Notes: generated by a model from the letters alone, not told the origin. A stretch of DNA of 64,000 nucleotides from an uncultured Oleispira sp. (GCA_913019965.1 CAJVZR010000007.1:1-64000); one strand, 5' to 3'. Counted from the stretch's first letter, positions 26,181-35,256 are shown. A program made the numbers and translations.

Positions 26181-26585
26181 TTAATGAGATAAATCATTCG
26201 CCACAGGCATTGCACATAACGTATCACGCTGAACTTCTAACGGCTCACAGACTAAGCACTGATCATATTCATTGGGGCATATAGTTAACCATGCACCCTT
26301 TTTATTCATATTAGAAAGCCACTGACTCGCCCACAACTGCACAGGGATAGCGACCGCCTCACACCCTTCCCACTCATCCATTGCGCACTGCTGTGCTAAC
26401 GCTTCATGTGGCCAAACAGGTAAGCATACCTGCTCTTCCGTCCCTAACTGCACAAAGCCTTCTTCATCACGCAACCCCCAAACCTGCTTATGTTCCACGG
26501 TTTGCTGAATGAAGTACTGATATAAAGCCTCTTCACTCATGCTAGCGACGGTCTGGATTTGCTGTTGCGTTAAAGCGTTATTCAT
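26181..26585 (-). CDS. DUF2750 protein
   Basis: This is a 134-residue cytosolic protein. YQYFIQQTVEHKQVWGLRDE, LPVWPHEALAQQCA and QWLSNMNKKGAWLTICP are the characteristic DUF2750 segments. Function is unknown. The start used is ATG 26585 (MNNALTQQQ), which matches the usual family N terminus; ten extra residues to 26615 look like leader. Confidence 0.8.
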   Translation of the reverse strand: MNNALTQQQIQTVASMSEEALYQYFIQQTVEHKQVWGLRDEEGFVQLGTEEQVCLPVWPHEALAQQCAMDEWEGCEAVAIPVQLWASQWLSNMNKKGAWLTICPNEYDQCLVCEPLEVQRDTLCAMPVANDLSH

Positions 26586-26866
26586 TATCAATATACTCAA
26601 AAATACCGCTCTCAAGTGACAAAGTTAATTTGATGAGAGCTAAAAAGGACGCGCACTTTCTTAGATTTGAGCAACAAAATCAAGAGGTTTTTATTTACCA
26701 TTTCTCTTGATTTTTCTAGCGTATTTAGAACACCACATAAGGTCTTTTTTAAGTTACTGTTTTTAAAGGCAAGATCCATTTGCAAGTAGAAAATTGAAGT
26801 ATTCTGTTAGTGAAAATAAATTAATATTTCTGTTTTTTTAACCCGCTGCCCTAAACACTTTGGCGA

Positions 26867-27715
26867 TCAGCCAGTAGATTTTTCTAATTTCTCAGTTAAC
26901 GCAAGCCTATTTCCTATTAGCATGACGCCTGCACCCAATAACAACCACCAATCAACCCCTTCCCCATAAAGAAATAAGCCGACTAGTGCAATAAAAGGTA
27001 AGCGCAGAAAATCCATGGGCATGACCACCGTAGCGTCCGCATAAGACAATGCCTTTGCCATACAGAAATGGGCACTCAAAGCAGCTGCAGCCGTTATCAG
27101 CACAAATACCCAAGCATCTCCCTGAGGCCAAGCAAAATCGAAGCTCACCAATAACAAAGCCATCGGCAGCTGCAATATATGCATAAAGAATAAAATTGTG
27201 AGCACACCATCAAAATGCGTCAAACGCTTCGTTAGAGTATGGGAAAGCGCGTAGGCAACGGCACTGATCAAAACAACCCAGCTAGCCCAAGGTATACTAA
27301 TGATACCTGGGCGAAGAATGATCAAGACACCGATAAAACCGAGTGCAATTGAAAATATACGCCGCTGGGTTAGCTTTTCTGCGAGCAAGGTACTCGCAAA
27401 CAGCGCAGTCCAGATTGGCACCGTAAATTCAATAGCAAACACATGAGCCAATGGCAGCAAGGCTAAGCCATAGAACCAGCACCACTGACCGACAAAGTGA
27501 CTGACGTTACGACCAACATGCAAAGATAGATGACTGGTTTTGTAGACTTGGCTTGCTTGCCCCTTTAATAAAAGCAAGATGAGAATAATACCTAAGCCAG
27601 CAATATTCCTAAAAAAGACCAGTTGAGAGACGGATAATGCACTTGAAGTTAATACGTCCGTTGCTTCTCGCCCAGCAACGGCGGTCAAAGAGAATGCTAG
27701 AATAGCCCCCAGCAT
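26867..27715 (-). CDS. EamA/DMT-family transporter
   Basis: This 282-residue inner-membrane protein has about ten helices arranged as two EamA repeats. FFRNIAGLGIILILLL, FTVPIWTALFASTLLAEKL and GVLIILRPG mark the first repeat; DATVVMPMDFLRLPFIALVG and FLYGE mark the second. It belongs to the drug/metabolite transporter superfamily and is probably an exporter; the substrate is unknown. It starts 25 bases after the DUF2947 stop. Confidence 0.88.
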   Translation of the reverse strand: MLGAILAFSLTAVAGREATDVLTSSALSVSQLVFFRNIAGLGIILILLLLKGQASQVYKTSHLSLHVGRNVSHFVGQWCWFYGLALLPLAHVFAIEFTVPIWTALFASTLLAEKLTQRRIFSIALGFIGVLIILRPGIISIPWASWVVLISAVAYALSHTLTKRLTHFDGVLTILFFMHILQLPMALLLVSFDFAWPQGDAWVFVLITAAAALSAHFCMAKALSYADATVVMPMDFLRLPFIALVGLFLYGEGVDWWLLLGAGVMLIGNRLALTEKLEKSTG

Positions 27716-27740
27716 CCAGACTGCGCTTAGCGATAAGTTA

Positions 27741-28217
27741 TTAGTCAGGGCGATTACCTAGCGAAAAACTACCGTCCTGAAGAAACTGAACAGCCTGCTT
27801 TCGTTTTTTGCCTAACAATATTGGCCCATCATCAAAGAATAAAAAATTCTTCCAGCTTTGTTTAAAAACCTTCCAGCTGGTCTCAATGACACGATCACTG
27901 TCGTAGAAGAATAAGACATTCGTATTATCATCCCAATCTAAATGGGCTAATAACATCTCAGGCAAGTCATTAAGTTCAGAATCCCAAGCTGCTTGCCATT
28001 CGGCTTTCTCGAGCCATACACCTTTTTTACTCGGCCAATCACTCGGGCCAAATTGTGAAGGATGACCGCTATTTTGGCTAATATATTGATTCCAAAGCTG
28101 ATTAGATACCGATTCTGTATAAGGCTTAATCGCTAGTTTTACACTGTCCGTTAAAGGCAGTTCTTTATGGCGGAAAATCCAAGCACGGTCAAAATCATTC
28201 AGATTAAGGTATTTCAT
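27741..28217 (-). CDS. DUF2947 protein
   Basis: This 158-residue soluble protein is rich in Trp and Asp. DFDRAWIFRHKELPL, GPSDWPSKKGVWLEKAEWQ and NVLFFYDSDRVIETSWKVF match DUF2947, a gammaproteobacterial family of unknown function. It lies upstream of the EamA transporter on the same strand. Confidence 0.8.
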   Translation of the reverse strand: MKYLNLNDFDRAWIFRHKELPLTDSVKLAIKPYTESVSNQLWNQYISQNSGHPSQFGPSDWPSKKGVWLEKAEWQAAWDSELNDLPEMLLAHLDWDDNTNVLFFYDSDRVIETSWKVFKQSWKNFLFFDDGPILLGKKRKQAVQFLQDGSFSLGNRPD

Positions 28218-28360
28218 AAACTATCGTCTTATTGCGTATTGTTAGTCAAGGTGAGGTGGCAAAGTACTAAATGGGTAAAGAAGGTCAGTATAACACTGAA
28301 AAGACGTTAAAAAGCCATCAAGATGGTCAACTGATACTTCGCTGATCTAACAACTTCGGG

Positions 28361-28366
28361 TAGAAT
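28361..28366 (+). promoter_or_regulatory. Probable -10 element (TAGAAT)
   Basis: GGGTAGAATGCCC lies about 32 bases before the pterin-synthase-like gene. It is the same -10 plus G/C discriminator seen at 5683, 8374 and 49053. Confidence 0.38.
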
Positions 28367-28398
28367 GCCCACCTTTCTATTCTAGCCAAGAGAATTTC

Positions 28399-29259
28399 AT
28401 GCAGTTATTTGTCGACAACCTTACCAATGTAGATTTCAGCTACCTTGACGACCAGCGCGGTTTAGTTGGCGAAACTTGGCTAGCATCGGTACTTTTGGAT
28501 GGCGGATTAAATCAAACCAGCATGATTTGGGATTTTGGCCTTGTAAAAAAAGTGCTACGTAATTGGCTAGATGATCAGCTAGATCATAGACTGCTTGTCC
28601 CCACAAAATCCAGCAACCTAAGCTACGAAATCAAACAAGATCGTATCTACTTGAGTTGGTTATTTGCAGATAACGAAACCTTCACCATGGAAGCGCCTCT
28701 AGAATCGGTTGCCTTAATAGATGCAGCGCAAATTAATGAACAGACATCATCTCAATGGTGTCTAAAGCAATTAGCAGAGCACTTCCCAGAAAACCTAGAA
28801 CATATTCAATTGAATTTTGAAGCAGAAGATATTAGCTCCGCTTTCTACCATTACAGCCACGGCCTTAAAAAGCACGACGGCAATTGCCAACGAATTGCCC
28901 ACGGACATCGTTCACGCATTCAAGTTTGGCGCGACGGATCTCGCGATGAAGAGCTAGAAACAAACTGGGCAGAACGCTGGGCAGACATTTACATCGGCAG
29001 TCATGAAGACCTAGTCACAGTTATTGATAGTGAAGAAGCAGGCAACAAAGCATCACAAATGCATTTTGCCTATGACGCACCACAAGGTCACTTCAAACTG
29101 TCTTTAACCAGTAACCGATGCTACATGATGGAATCAGATACTACTGTCGAATGCATTGCAGCTCACATTGCTCAGACCCTGCAACAAGAAAACCCGACTA
29201 GTAGCATTACAGTGAAGGCATTCGAAGGTCTTCATAAAGGTGCTATTTTCGAAGTCTAG
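28399..29259 (+). CDS. Tandem 6-pyruvoyl-tetrahydropterin synthase/QueD-like protein
   Basis: This 286-residue protein looks like two QueD/PTPS halves in a row (single-domain QueD is about 120 residues). The N-terminal half keeps the MIWDFGLVKK and QLDHRLLVPT segments (the Asp-His side of the active site) but has GETW where the zinc HGH should be. The C-terminal half keeps YHYSHGLKKHDGNCQRIAHGH (His, Cys and HGH), with four residues between Cys and HGH rather than three, and lacks DF/LDH. Both halves end in a T/PxE-like segment. The chemistry may be pterin-related but is not assured. A hairpin without a T-run follows the stop. Confidence 0.72.
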   Translation: MQLFVDNLTNVDFSYLDDQRGLVGETWLASVLLDGGLNQTSMIWDFGLVKKVLRNWLDDQLDHRLLVPTKSSNLSYEIKQDRIYLSWLFADNETFTMEAPLESVALIDAAQINEQTSSQWCLKQLAEHFPENLEHIQLNFEAEDISSAFYHYSHGLKKHDGNCQRIAHGHRSRIQVWRDGSRDEELETNWAERWADIYIGSHEDLVTVIDSEEAGNKASQMHFAYDAPQGHFKLSLTSNRCYMMESDTTVECIAAHIAQTLQQENPTSSITVKAFEGLHKGAIFEV

Positions 29260-29354
29260 TTCCTTACCCCAAACCATAGAAAAGCTAAGGTTTGGGGGGA
29301 ATTTCATCGGGAGGAAATAAGGCTTCGAAAACTAAGATTGAGATGCGACCTTAT

Positions 29355-29528
29355 TTAAGCTTCTGCTGCAGCAACGGCCGCTTTATAGTTTTCCATTTCA
29401 CGACGAACCTTTGCCATTTGCTCCTGTAAACCGGCAGCATCTTCCGCACTCATTCGACTAATTTTTTGCTGTAGCTGTGCGACCATCACTTCACATTCAC
29501 GCGCTTTCTTATTGTAATAATCCTGCAT
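29355..29528 (-). CDS. Small coiled-coil protein (57 residues)
   Basis: The reading frame begins at ATG 29526-29528, with AGAGGG six bases upstream, and ends with TAA at 29355-29357. The product starts MQDYYNKKARECEVMVAQ, is helical throughout with heptad-like spacing and ends in an Ala-rich tail (KAAVAAAEA). It has no signal peptide. The ribosome site and lack of alternatives support a real gene. Function is unknown. Confidence 0.7.
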   Translation of the reverse strand: MQDYYNKKARECEVMVAQLQQKISRMSAEDAAGLQEQMAKVRREMENYKAAVAAAEA

Positions 29529-29678
29529 AATTCCCTCTTAAATATCAGTCCGTGCCTCAAGGTTTTCAATCGAAAACAACTTTTAAACAGTATGCTATGT
29601 TCATCATTGTGCTGTAAAGAGACTAAATGAGCCAGCCATCAAGCAATCACAGCAAGATGAAATCCTCTTCACTGCAGC

Positions 29679-30809
29679 CTATGCATAAGAATATAAAGGC
29701 AATGTCTCAGTTACCTTTTTCACATAATGACGAGCTTCTTTGTATTTTAAATTACTACGCAAATGAGCATATACCTGCTTAGAAGTTAAACGATTAATCA
29801 AGGGTAATGCCTTTTTAATAGACGTAGTACCACTAAAAGCTTTGGCCACATTTCCGGCACCGGTATTATAAGCCGCAATCACACAAAGCTTTCGGCTTTC
29901 AGCATCACTAATACCTTTTAAATAACGTTTATCGAGAATATGAAGATAGGCGGCACCCATTTGTATATTTGTTTCAGGCTTAAACAAATCCACCCCACTC
30001 AACAAGCGTTCACGTCCAAAAACCAAACGACTTGCGTCGCGCCCTGCAGACTTTGGCACAATCTGCATAAGGCCAAACGCAGGGATATGGCTGCGGGCCA
30101 TTGGATTAAATGCCGATTCCGTATGCATAATGGCCATAATCAAAGGCGCCGACACCTGCCAACGAGAAGCGGCTTTTTGTACTTCTGCAACATAACCATA
30201 GGCTCTTTGTGCCAGAGAATTATTCGGTAGTTTGGCGACAATCGTAAGAACCTCCCCATCTTTCCCTGAAGATCTTGTTAGTTGTGCCTTTTCATTTAAC
30301 TCAGCAGCTAAACTTGCCTCTAGACCTAAGATTGATCGCTGGCTATTGGGTTGGACCTTCCCTACGACTTTTTCAAGTACTGGATCTTTTTCGTAAGCGG
30401 CGTCGATATCCAGCGCTAAGGTTGCGCGAATCTCACGCCATGCATCAGCAGGAGAAAAATCTTTAAGCTTATCACCTTGCACCGAGATACGGATTTCATT
30501 GCTAGCAAAGTCCACAACCCGCTTCACATCCATCTCAGGACTATAATCAACCCAGATTGTTTTGTCCGAATACTCTGGGCGTAACCAGAATTGTGATATT
30601 TCTTGCTGATATTGCTGATAGGCAGACTCATACGCCTTTTTATAGCGAGCAAATTCATCCTCGACCTGGAATAAGCCTGAGTTCATTTCAGCTTTATAGT
30701 CTTCAAATTCGTCTGCCTGAACGCCCGTTAGCGCCCAGACGGGCAACGTGCATGAAACCGCTAACTGTAAGCTTTTGGTAAGCACTTTCCGTCTGGAGGA
30801 ATCCTTCAT
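29679..30809 (-). CDS. MltC-like lytic murein transglycosylase
   Basis: This 376-residue exported enzyme has the MltC N-terminal domain (DUF3393; FARYKKAYESAYQQYQQEI, VDFASNEIRISVQG) followed by a lysozyme-like SLT domain. The catalytic Glu is in IMAIMHTESAFNPMAR, followed by FGLMQIVPKSAGRD and AAYNTGAGNVA. MltC cleaves peptidoglycan glycan strands to anhydromuropeptides. I use ATG 30809. The signal starts SSRRKVLTKS, which resembles a twin-arginine motif, and there is no good lipobox, whereas E. coli MltC is a Sec lipoprotein. Confidence 0.87.
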   Translation of the reverse strand: MKDSSRRKVLTKSLQLAVSCTLPVWALTGVQADEFEDYKAEMNSGLFQVEDEFARYKKAYESAYQQYQQEISQFWLRPEYSDKTIWVDYSPEMDVKRVVDFASNEIRISVQGDKLKDFSPADAWREIRATLALDIDAAYEKDPVLEKVVGKVQPNSQRSILGLEASLAAELNEKAQLTRSSGKDGEVLTIVAKLPNNSLAQRAYGYVAEVQKAASRWQVSAPLIMAIMHTESAFNPMARSHIPAFGLMQIVPKSAGRDASRLVFGRERLLSGVDLFKPETNIQMGAAYLHILDKRYLKGISDAESRKLCVIAAYNTGAGNVAKAFSGTTSIKKALPLINRLTSKQVYAHLRSNLKYKEARHYVKKVTETLPLYSYA

Positions 30810-30981
30810 AACTACAATTTCCCTTGTCCTTATTATTTTCACAAAAGCATAACCCAGATCAATCAAATACACATCTTTAACTGTTTTATGACTGACAGTT
30901 ACAAATCGTATTAATAACTACTACTAAATACGAATGATTCTACGTTATAATTCAAACACACCCAAACAGCCCGTATTCAAC

Positions 30982-31143
30982 ATGACATTATGTGAAATTA
31001 AAAAGAAAGATATCCCCCGCGAAATAGATCGCATCCAAAAAATGATCACTGAGCCAGAATACATCTGCAGTAAATGCCTACGCAGCGCATCAAAACAAAA
31101 ATACCTTTGTAAACCGAGCTCTTTTGAGCAATTAGGCTCTTAA
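30982..31143 (+). CDS. Small Cys-containing protein (53 residues)
   Basis: The frame from ATG 30982 gives MTLCEIKKKDIPREIDRI, then EPEYICSKCLRSASKQKY and LCKPSS. A CxxC plus a third Cys suggests a small zinc or Fe-S knuckle after a short basic helix. The open frame extends to 30934, but the more basic extension is less likely. No strong ribosome site is visible. It lies upstream of argS in the same direction. I believe similar small proteins occur in related bacteria, but this is memory, not a search. Confidence 0.55.
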   Translation: MTLCEIKKKDIPREIDRIQKMITEPEYICSKCLRSASKQKYLCKPSSFEQLGS

Positions 31144-31278
31144 ATCCAGTACTCGCCAAAACAGATTCAAAATAATTCAACATCTTTACATCTAGCCAAG
31201 ACATCCCCCCCTTGATCGCGTAAAATCTGCTGCCTAAAATTTACAGCGGGCTCAAGTGAGCAAAACAAAGGTAGCAGC

Positions 31279-33021
31279 ATGAAATCGGTTGTCGAAGCAT
31301 TATTATCACAAGCCATTGAGACACTTAAACAGCAAGGCGTACTCGCCGAGGATGTCAGCCCGCGAATCAACATCCAAAACACCAAAGATAAAAGCCATGG
31401 AGATCTAGCCTGCAACATCGCAATGATGCTCGCCAAACCTGCAGGCATGAATCCAAGAGCTTTAGCAGAACAAATTATTGCTTCCTTGCCTGCCGATCCT
31501 CGTATCAATGAAGCTCAAATTGCAGGCCCAGGCTTCATTAACTTTTTCGTCAACGACTCATGGTTAGAACAGCAAGTCAGTGAATCATTAGCCGATGAAC
31601 ATTTGGGCATCAAAAGAGCGATCCAAGGTGAAACCATCGTTGTCGATTACAGCTCTCCAAACCTTGCAAAAGAAATGCATGTTGGCCACTTACGTTCCAG
31701 CATCATCGGTGATGCCGTTGTAAAAGCACTTGAGTTCGAAGGTCATACTGTCATTCGTCAAAACCATGTAGGTGATTGGGGCACACAGTTCGGCATGCTT
31801 CTCGCCTATATGGAAGAACAGCAAAATAATGGTGAATCTCTAGACCTCGCAGACCTAGAAGGTTTCTACCGCGCCTCTAAGCAACGCTTTGATGATTCAG
31901 AAGATTTTGCAACTCGTGCACGGGAATTAGTTGTTGCCTTACAATCCGGAGATGAGTATTGCAACAAGCTTTGGGCAGAGTTCAATAGCATTTCATTAGA
32001 ACACTGCCTTGCACTTTATAAGCGCTTAGGCGTTAGCTTAACCGCTAAAGATGTTCGCGGTGAAAGCGCTTACAATAACGATCTACAAACTATTGTAGAG
32101 GAACTAACACAAGCCAAGCTTCTTACCGAATCTCAAGGCGCTCAATGCGTCTTTCTTGATGAGTTCAAGAATAAAGAAGGCGAAACTCTGCCGATTATCG
32201 TTCAAAAAGCAGGTGGCGGCTTTCTATATGCGACCAGCGATCTGGCAGCCATTCGCTACCGCGCCCAACAACTAAATGCTGATCGTGTTTTATACTTTGT
32301 AGATCAGCGTCAGGCACTGCATTTTAATCAGGTTTTTGCTTTAGCGCATAAGGCGGGCTTCGCAAGCGAACAGACGAGCTTAGAGCACTTAGGCTTTGGT
32401 ACTATGAATGGGGCAGATGGCAAACCATTCAAGACTCGTAGCGGCGGCACAGTTAAATTAGTTGATTTACTGGATGAAGCTGAAGAGCGCGCTATTGCAC
32501 TCGTACGCAGCAAAAATCCAGACATGAGCGAAGAAGAACTTAATAAAATTGGCAAAGCCGTCGGCATTGCTTCGGTTAAATACGCCGACCTTTCAAAAGA
32601 TCGCGCTCGAGACTATATATTTAATTTCGACCAAATGCTTAGTTTCGAAGGTAATACAGCACCCTACCTAATGTACGCTTATACCCGTGTTGCCAGCATC
32701 TTTGAGAAAGCGGAATTAGACATGAACTCTATTCAGGGTGACATTCGTCTCGAACACGAAAAAGAAAAGGATTTAGCAAACAAACTTATGCAGTTCTCAG
32801 AAGTGCTTTCTCGTGTAACGTTGAAAGGCCAGCCACACGCTTTGTGCAGCTACATCTACGAAGTTGCAGGCTTGTTTTCTAGTTTCTATGAAAACTGTCC
32901 CATCTTAAGTGCGGATAGTGAGGAGCAAAAACTAAGTCGCCTTAGATTAGCAGCCTTAGCAGGAAGAACAATCAAACAAGGCTTGAACATACTAGGCATT
33001 AGCACTCTCGAAAAAATGTAA
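31279..33021 (+). CDS. argS: Arginyl-tRNA synthetase
   Basis: ArgRS charges tRNA-Arg with arginine. The 580 residues match the class Ia family. The N-terminal Add-1 domain is followed by the catalytic fold with the HIGH-type HVGH ([14 protein letters not shown], about residues 130-142), GDWGTQFGM and the KMSKS-equivalent [12 protein letters not shown] (about 377). The DALR anticodon-binding domain occupies the C terminus. A single plus-strand gene with no close downstream partner. Confidence 0.97.
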   Translation: MKSVVEALLSQAIETLKQQGVLAEDVSPRINIQNTKDKSHGDLACNIAMMLAKPAGMNPRALAEQIIASLPADPRINEAQIAGPGFINFFVNDSWLEQQVSESLADEHLGIKRAIQGETIVVDYSSPNLAKEMHVGHLRSSIIGDAVVKALEFEGHTVIRQNHVGDWGTQFGMLLAYMEEQQNNGESLDLADLEGFYRASKQRFDDSEDFATRARELVVALQSGDEYCNKLWAEFNSISLEHCLALYKRLGVSLTAKDVRGESAYNNDLQTIVEELTQAKLLTESQGAQCVFLDEFKNKEGETLPIIVQKAGGGFLYATSDLAAIRYRAQQLNADRVLYFVDQRQALHFNQVFALAHKAGFASEQTSLEHLGFGTMNGADGKPFKTRSGGTVKLVDLLDEAEERAIALVRSKNPDMSEEELNKIGKAVGIASVKYADLSKDRARDYIFNFDQMLSFEGNTAPYLMYAYTRVASIFEKAELDMNSIQGDIRLEHEKEKDLANKLMQFSEVLSRVTLKGQPHALCSYIYEVAGLFSSFYENCPILSADSEEQKLSRLRLAALAGRTIKQGLNILGISTLEKM

Positions 33022-33076
33022 CTCTCGAGATCCAGCCCAAACTCCACGAATGGATTCATTTATTCAATCACTAAGC

Positions 33077-33826
33077 TTACCCTTCTGTAAGAGGTTTCAT
33101 TACAACAGGGTAAGCAGTTTCTCCCCAATCTTCGTCACTTGCATTTAGCATTATCTCAATAATCGTTGGCATCAAACTAGCCAGCATAGCCACACCATCT
33201 TGGACTTGGTCGCGGTTAACCCGGCTTTGATAGGTTGAACCGCCTTGAAGTACCTGACTGCGTAATACATATAAACGGTCTAATACAATAGAAAATAAGT
33301 TTGCCACCTGCTTACGGCTTAAAAAGTTAAGAGCTTCGACTGATGAACGATCAAAATTCTCTCGCCAGCTGTCTTCAACAACACCGCTATCCAAAGAGTG
33401 TTGCGCTAATCGCTGAGCTTGCCAAAACTCAGCAAAAACATAGGGATTTTTTATCAATGCCTTAACCGAACCCGAATATTCATGCCACAAACAGTGATAG
33501 ATCTTTTGCTTTTTATCATGAATGATTAATTTTTCAATAAAAGGCGCAATAGACTCGTCCCCTTCCACATAAAAACAAGCACTAAAACTAATCCATAGAT
33601 TAATAAAAGCTTGATCCTCATTACCAAGCCCTATCTGCTCTGATGCAGCAGATAACCAGCTTAGCGCCCGATGCAAACGTGTCTGATGTAAGTTATCAAT
33701 ACTGTCCCGCCTTTCTTTTAAGCCCTGCTTGAGCGAATCACATAGCAGCCCCAAATCTTGACGCACTTCCCCTTGCACTTCTGTATCCATCTTATTCCCG
33801 TTACCCATCACACTCAAATTAACCAT
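33077..33826 (-). CDS. HEPN-like protein, function unknown
   Basis: The 249-residue helical soluble protein ends in a segment (FSIVLDRLYVLRSQVLQGG, then VNRDQVQDGVAMLASLMP, and DWGETAYPVV) that I recall from HEPN-like hypothetical proteins. In those the segment reads LRNxxxHGG. Here the Asn and His positions are Ser and Gln, so a ribonuclease site, if the family has one, is probably lost. The N-terminal part (about 1-120) has a WLSAA/AFINLWISFSACF helix pair. The assignment rests on memory and is tentative. It starts about 110 bases from the divergent YccA gene. Confidence 0.6.
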   Translation of the reverse strand: MVNLSVMGNGNKMDTEVQGEVRQDLGLLCDSLKQGLKERRDSIDNLHQTRLHRALSWLSAASEQIGLGNEDQAFINLWISFSACFYVEGDESIAPFIEKLIIHDKKQKIYHCLWHEYSGSVKALIKNPYVFAEFWQAQRLAQHSLDSGVVEDSWRENFDRSSVEALNFLSRKQVANLFSIVLDRLYVLRSQVLQGGSTYQSRVNRDQVQDGVAMLASLMPTIIEIMLNASDEDWGETAYPVVMKPLTEG

Positions 33827-33937
33827 TTCTGACCATACTTTACAGTACTGTTATGGCTTAACCTTGCATTTATCCAGCAATCACCTTATATATAAGCGAT
33901 TAATAAGTAAATCACGGCTACCGCCAAAAGGACTCGC

Positions 33938-34606
33938 ATGAACGACCAAATCACTCAAGCCGATATGCAAAGCAGCCAAAGCTCTGCCATCGCAACCAGC
34001 AAAGTACTATCTAACACCTATTTCCTATTAGGTATGACCCTAGTATGGTCTGCAATTGTTGCAGGCACATCCATGGTATTCAATCTTCCTCACCCAGGAA
34101 TCATCATCACACTAGTCGCCTTTTACGGCCTACTATTCATGATTGAAAAAAATAAAGAATCTAGCCTTGGCTTATTGTTCACTTTTCTTTTGACTGGTTT
34201 TATGGGCTATACCCTTGGACCTATCCTAAACATGTATATTGGTGCAGGCCTAGAAGGTGCAATCGTTACAGCACTTGCAGGCACGGCCCTAACGTTCGTT
34301 AGCTGCTCTTTCTATGCGTTAACGACTAAACGTGATTTATCATTCTTAGGCGGCATGCTTACCGCTGGATTTTTTGCCATCATCGCCATGATGATTGCCA
34401 ATATCTTCTTACAGATTCCAGTATTAGGTTTGGCCATTAGCGGTATGTTTGTATTATTCTCTACCGCTGCAATTTTATATACCACTCAAAGCATCATTCG
34501 TGGCGGAGAAACTAATTACATCTCAGCAACGGTTACGCTATACGTATCCATCTACAACTTGTTCCTAAGCCTACTGAGTATTTTAGGTGTTATGAACGAC
34601 GATTAA
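33938..34606 (+). CDS. yccA: Bax inhibitor-1/YccA-family membrane protein
   Basis: This 222-residue inner-membrane protein has a polar N terminus (1-25) and seven hydrophobic helices. It matches YccA in length and in segments FTFLLTGFMGYTLGP, GTALTFVSCSFYALTTK and LYVSIYNLFLSLLSILG. E. coli YccA associates with and modulates the FtsH protease. A strong bidirectional terminator follows. Confidence 0.92.
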   Translation: MNDQITQADMQSSQSSAIATSKVLSNTYFLLGMTLVWSAIVAGTSMVFNLPHPGIIITLVAFYGLLFMIEKNKESSLGLLFTFLLTGFMGYTLGPILNMYIGAGLEGAIVTALAGTALTFVSCSFYALTTKRDLSFLGGMLTAGFFAIIAMMIANIFLQIPVLGLAISGMFVLFSTAAILYTTQSIIRGGETNYISATVTLYVSIYNLFLSLLSILGVMNDD

Positions 34607-34622
34607 TTCGTTTTAAAGACAT

Positions 34623-34653
34623 AAAAAAAGCGCCTAATACTGGCGCTTTTTTT
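34623..34653. terminator. Bidirectional terminator between yccA and the FKBP gene
   Basis: AGCGCC (34629-34634) pairs with GGCGCT (34642-34647). A-run and T-run flanks of seven bases make it a terminator in both directions for the convergent genes. Confidence 0.9.
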
Positions 34654-34684
34654 ATGTCTCACATTTTATTACGAAACATTTTCT

Positions 34685-35164
34685 TTATTGAATTGAAATC
34701 AATTCCACATCAAATATTAATACCGAGCCACCAGGAATAGAACCTGCTGGTCGATTACCATAAGCTAATTTGCTCGGAATAAATAAACGCATCTTTTGCC
34801 CCTCAACCATAAGCTGAAGACCTTCAGTCCAGCCACGAATAACCTGATTAAGACCAAAATCAAGGGGCTGACCGCGTTCAACTGAACTATCAAATACAGT
34901 TCCGTCTACTAGGGTGCCATGATAATGAGCCAAGACCTTAGTTTTTGGCCCAGGGTTTACCGTACCTGTACCTTCTTCTAATACTAAGTACTGCAAGCCT
35001 GACTCTGTTTCTTGTACACCGTCTTTGAGCTTATTCTCTGCCAGAAACGCTTCGCCTTGCTCAATATTTCCCGCCACACTGGTACCACTGGTACCCGCTA
35101 CAGCACGATATAAAGCATAAGCTAGTAAAGCACCAATAATGACATAGATAAGTGTATTCGACAT
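34685..35164 (-). CDS. FKBP-type peptidyl-prolyl cis-trans isomerase
   Basis: This 159-residue envelope-anchored prolyl isomerase starts at ATG 35164. A membrane segment (residues 3-22) is followed by a short FkpA/Mip-like linker (GEAFLAENKLKDGVQET) and the FKBP domain (about 60-159): VLAHYHGTLVDGTVFDSS, VIRGWTEGLQLM, IPSKLAYGNR and GSVLIFDVELISI. It probably assists folding in the periplasm. The ribosome site (AGGGG, six bases upstream) is buried in a strong hairpin, described separately. Confidence 0.92.
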   Translation of the reverse strand: MSNTLIYVIIGALLAYALYRAVAGTSGTSVAGNIEQGEAFLAENKLKDGVQETESGLQYLVLEEGTGTVNPGPKTKVLAHYHGTLVDGTVFDSSVERGQPLDFGLNQVIRGWTEGLQLMVEGQKMRLFIPSKLAYGNRPAGSIPGGSVLIFDVELISIQ

Positions 35165-35165
35165 A

Positions 35166-35199
35166 AAAATCCCCTGCAAAGTAAGTTGCAGAGGATTTT
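35166..35199 (-). promoter_or_regulatory. Hairpin enclosing the FKBP ribosome-binding site
   Basis: On the minus strand AAAATCCTCTGCAA (35199-35186) pairs with TTGCAGGGGATTTT (35179-35166) around CTTACT. All 14 positions pair if one U-G wobble is counted; on the plus strand that pair would be a mismatch, which favours a minus-strand RNA. The 3' arm contains the AGGGG of the FKBP gene and ends in a T-run, so it can act as an nhaC terminator, a translation gate, or both. Confidence 0.7.
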
Positions 35200-35256
35200 A
35201 ACAGAAGCGTTAGCCGCTTGCTGCAAACACTGAGTCAGACGATGTAAAGATCGCTA

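Noticed and set aside
26586-26866. 281-base gap between DUF2750 and the EamA gene
   Set aside because: AT-rich with no clear hairpin, promoter or open frame; nothing is claimed.
29267-29297. Hairpin CCCCAAACC/GGTTTGGGG after the pterin-synthase-like gene
   Set aside because: No T-run follows on either strand; it may be structural, but cannot be called a terminator.
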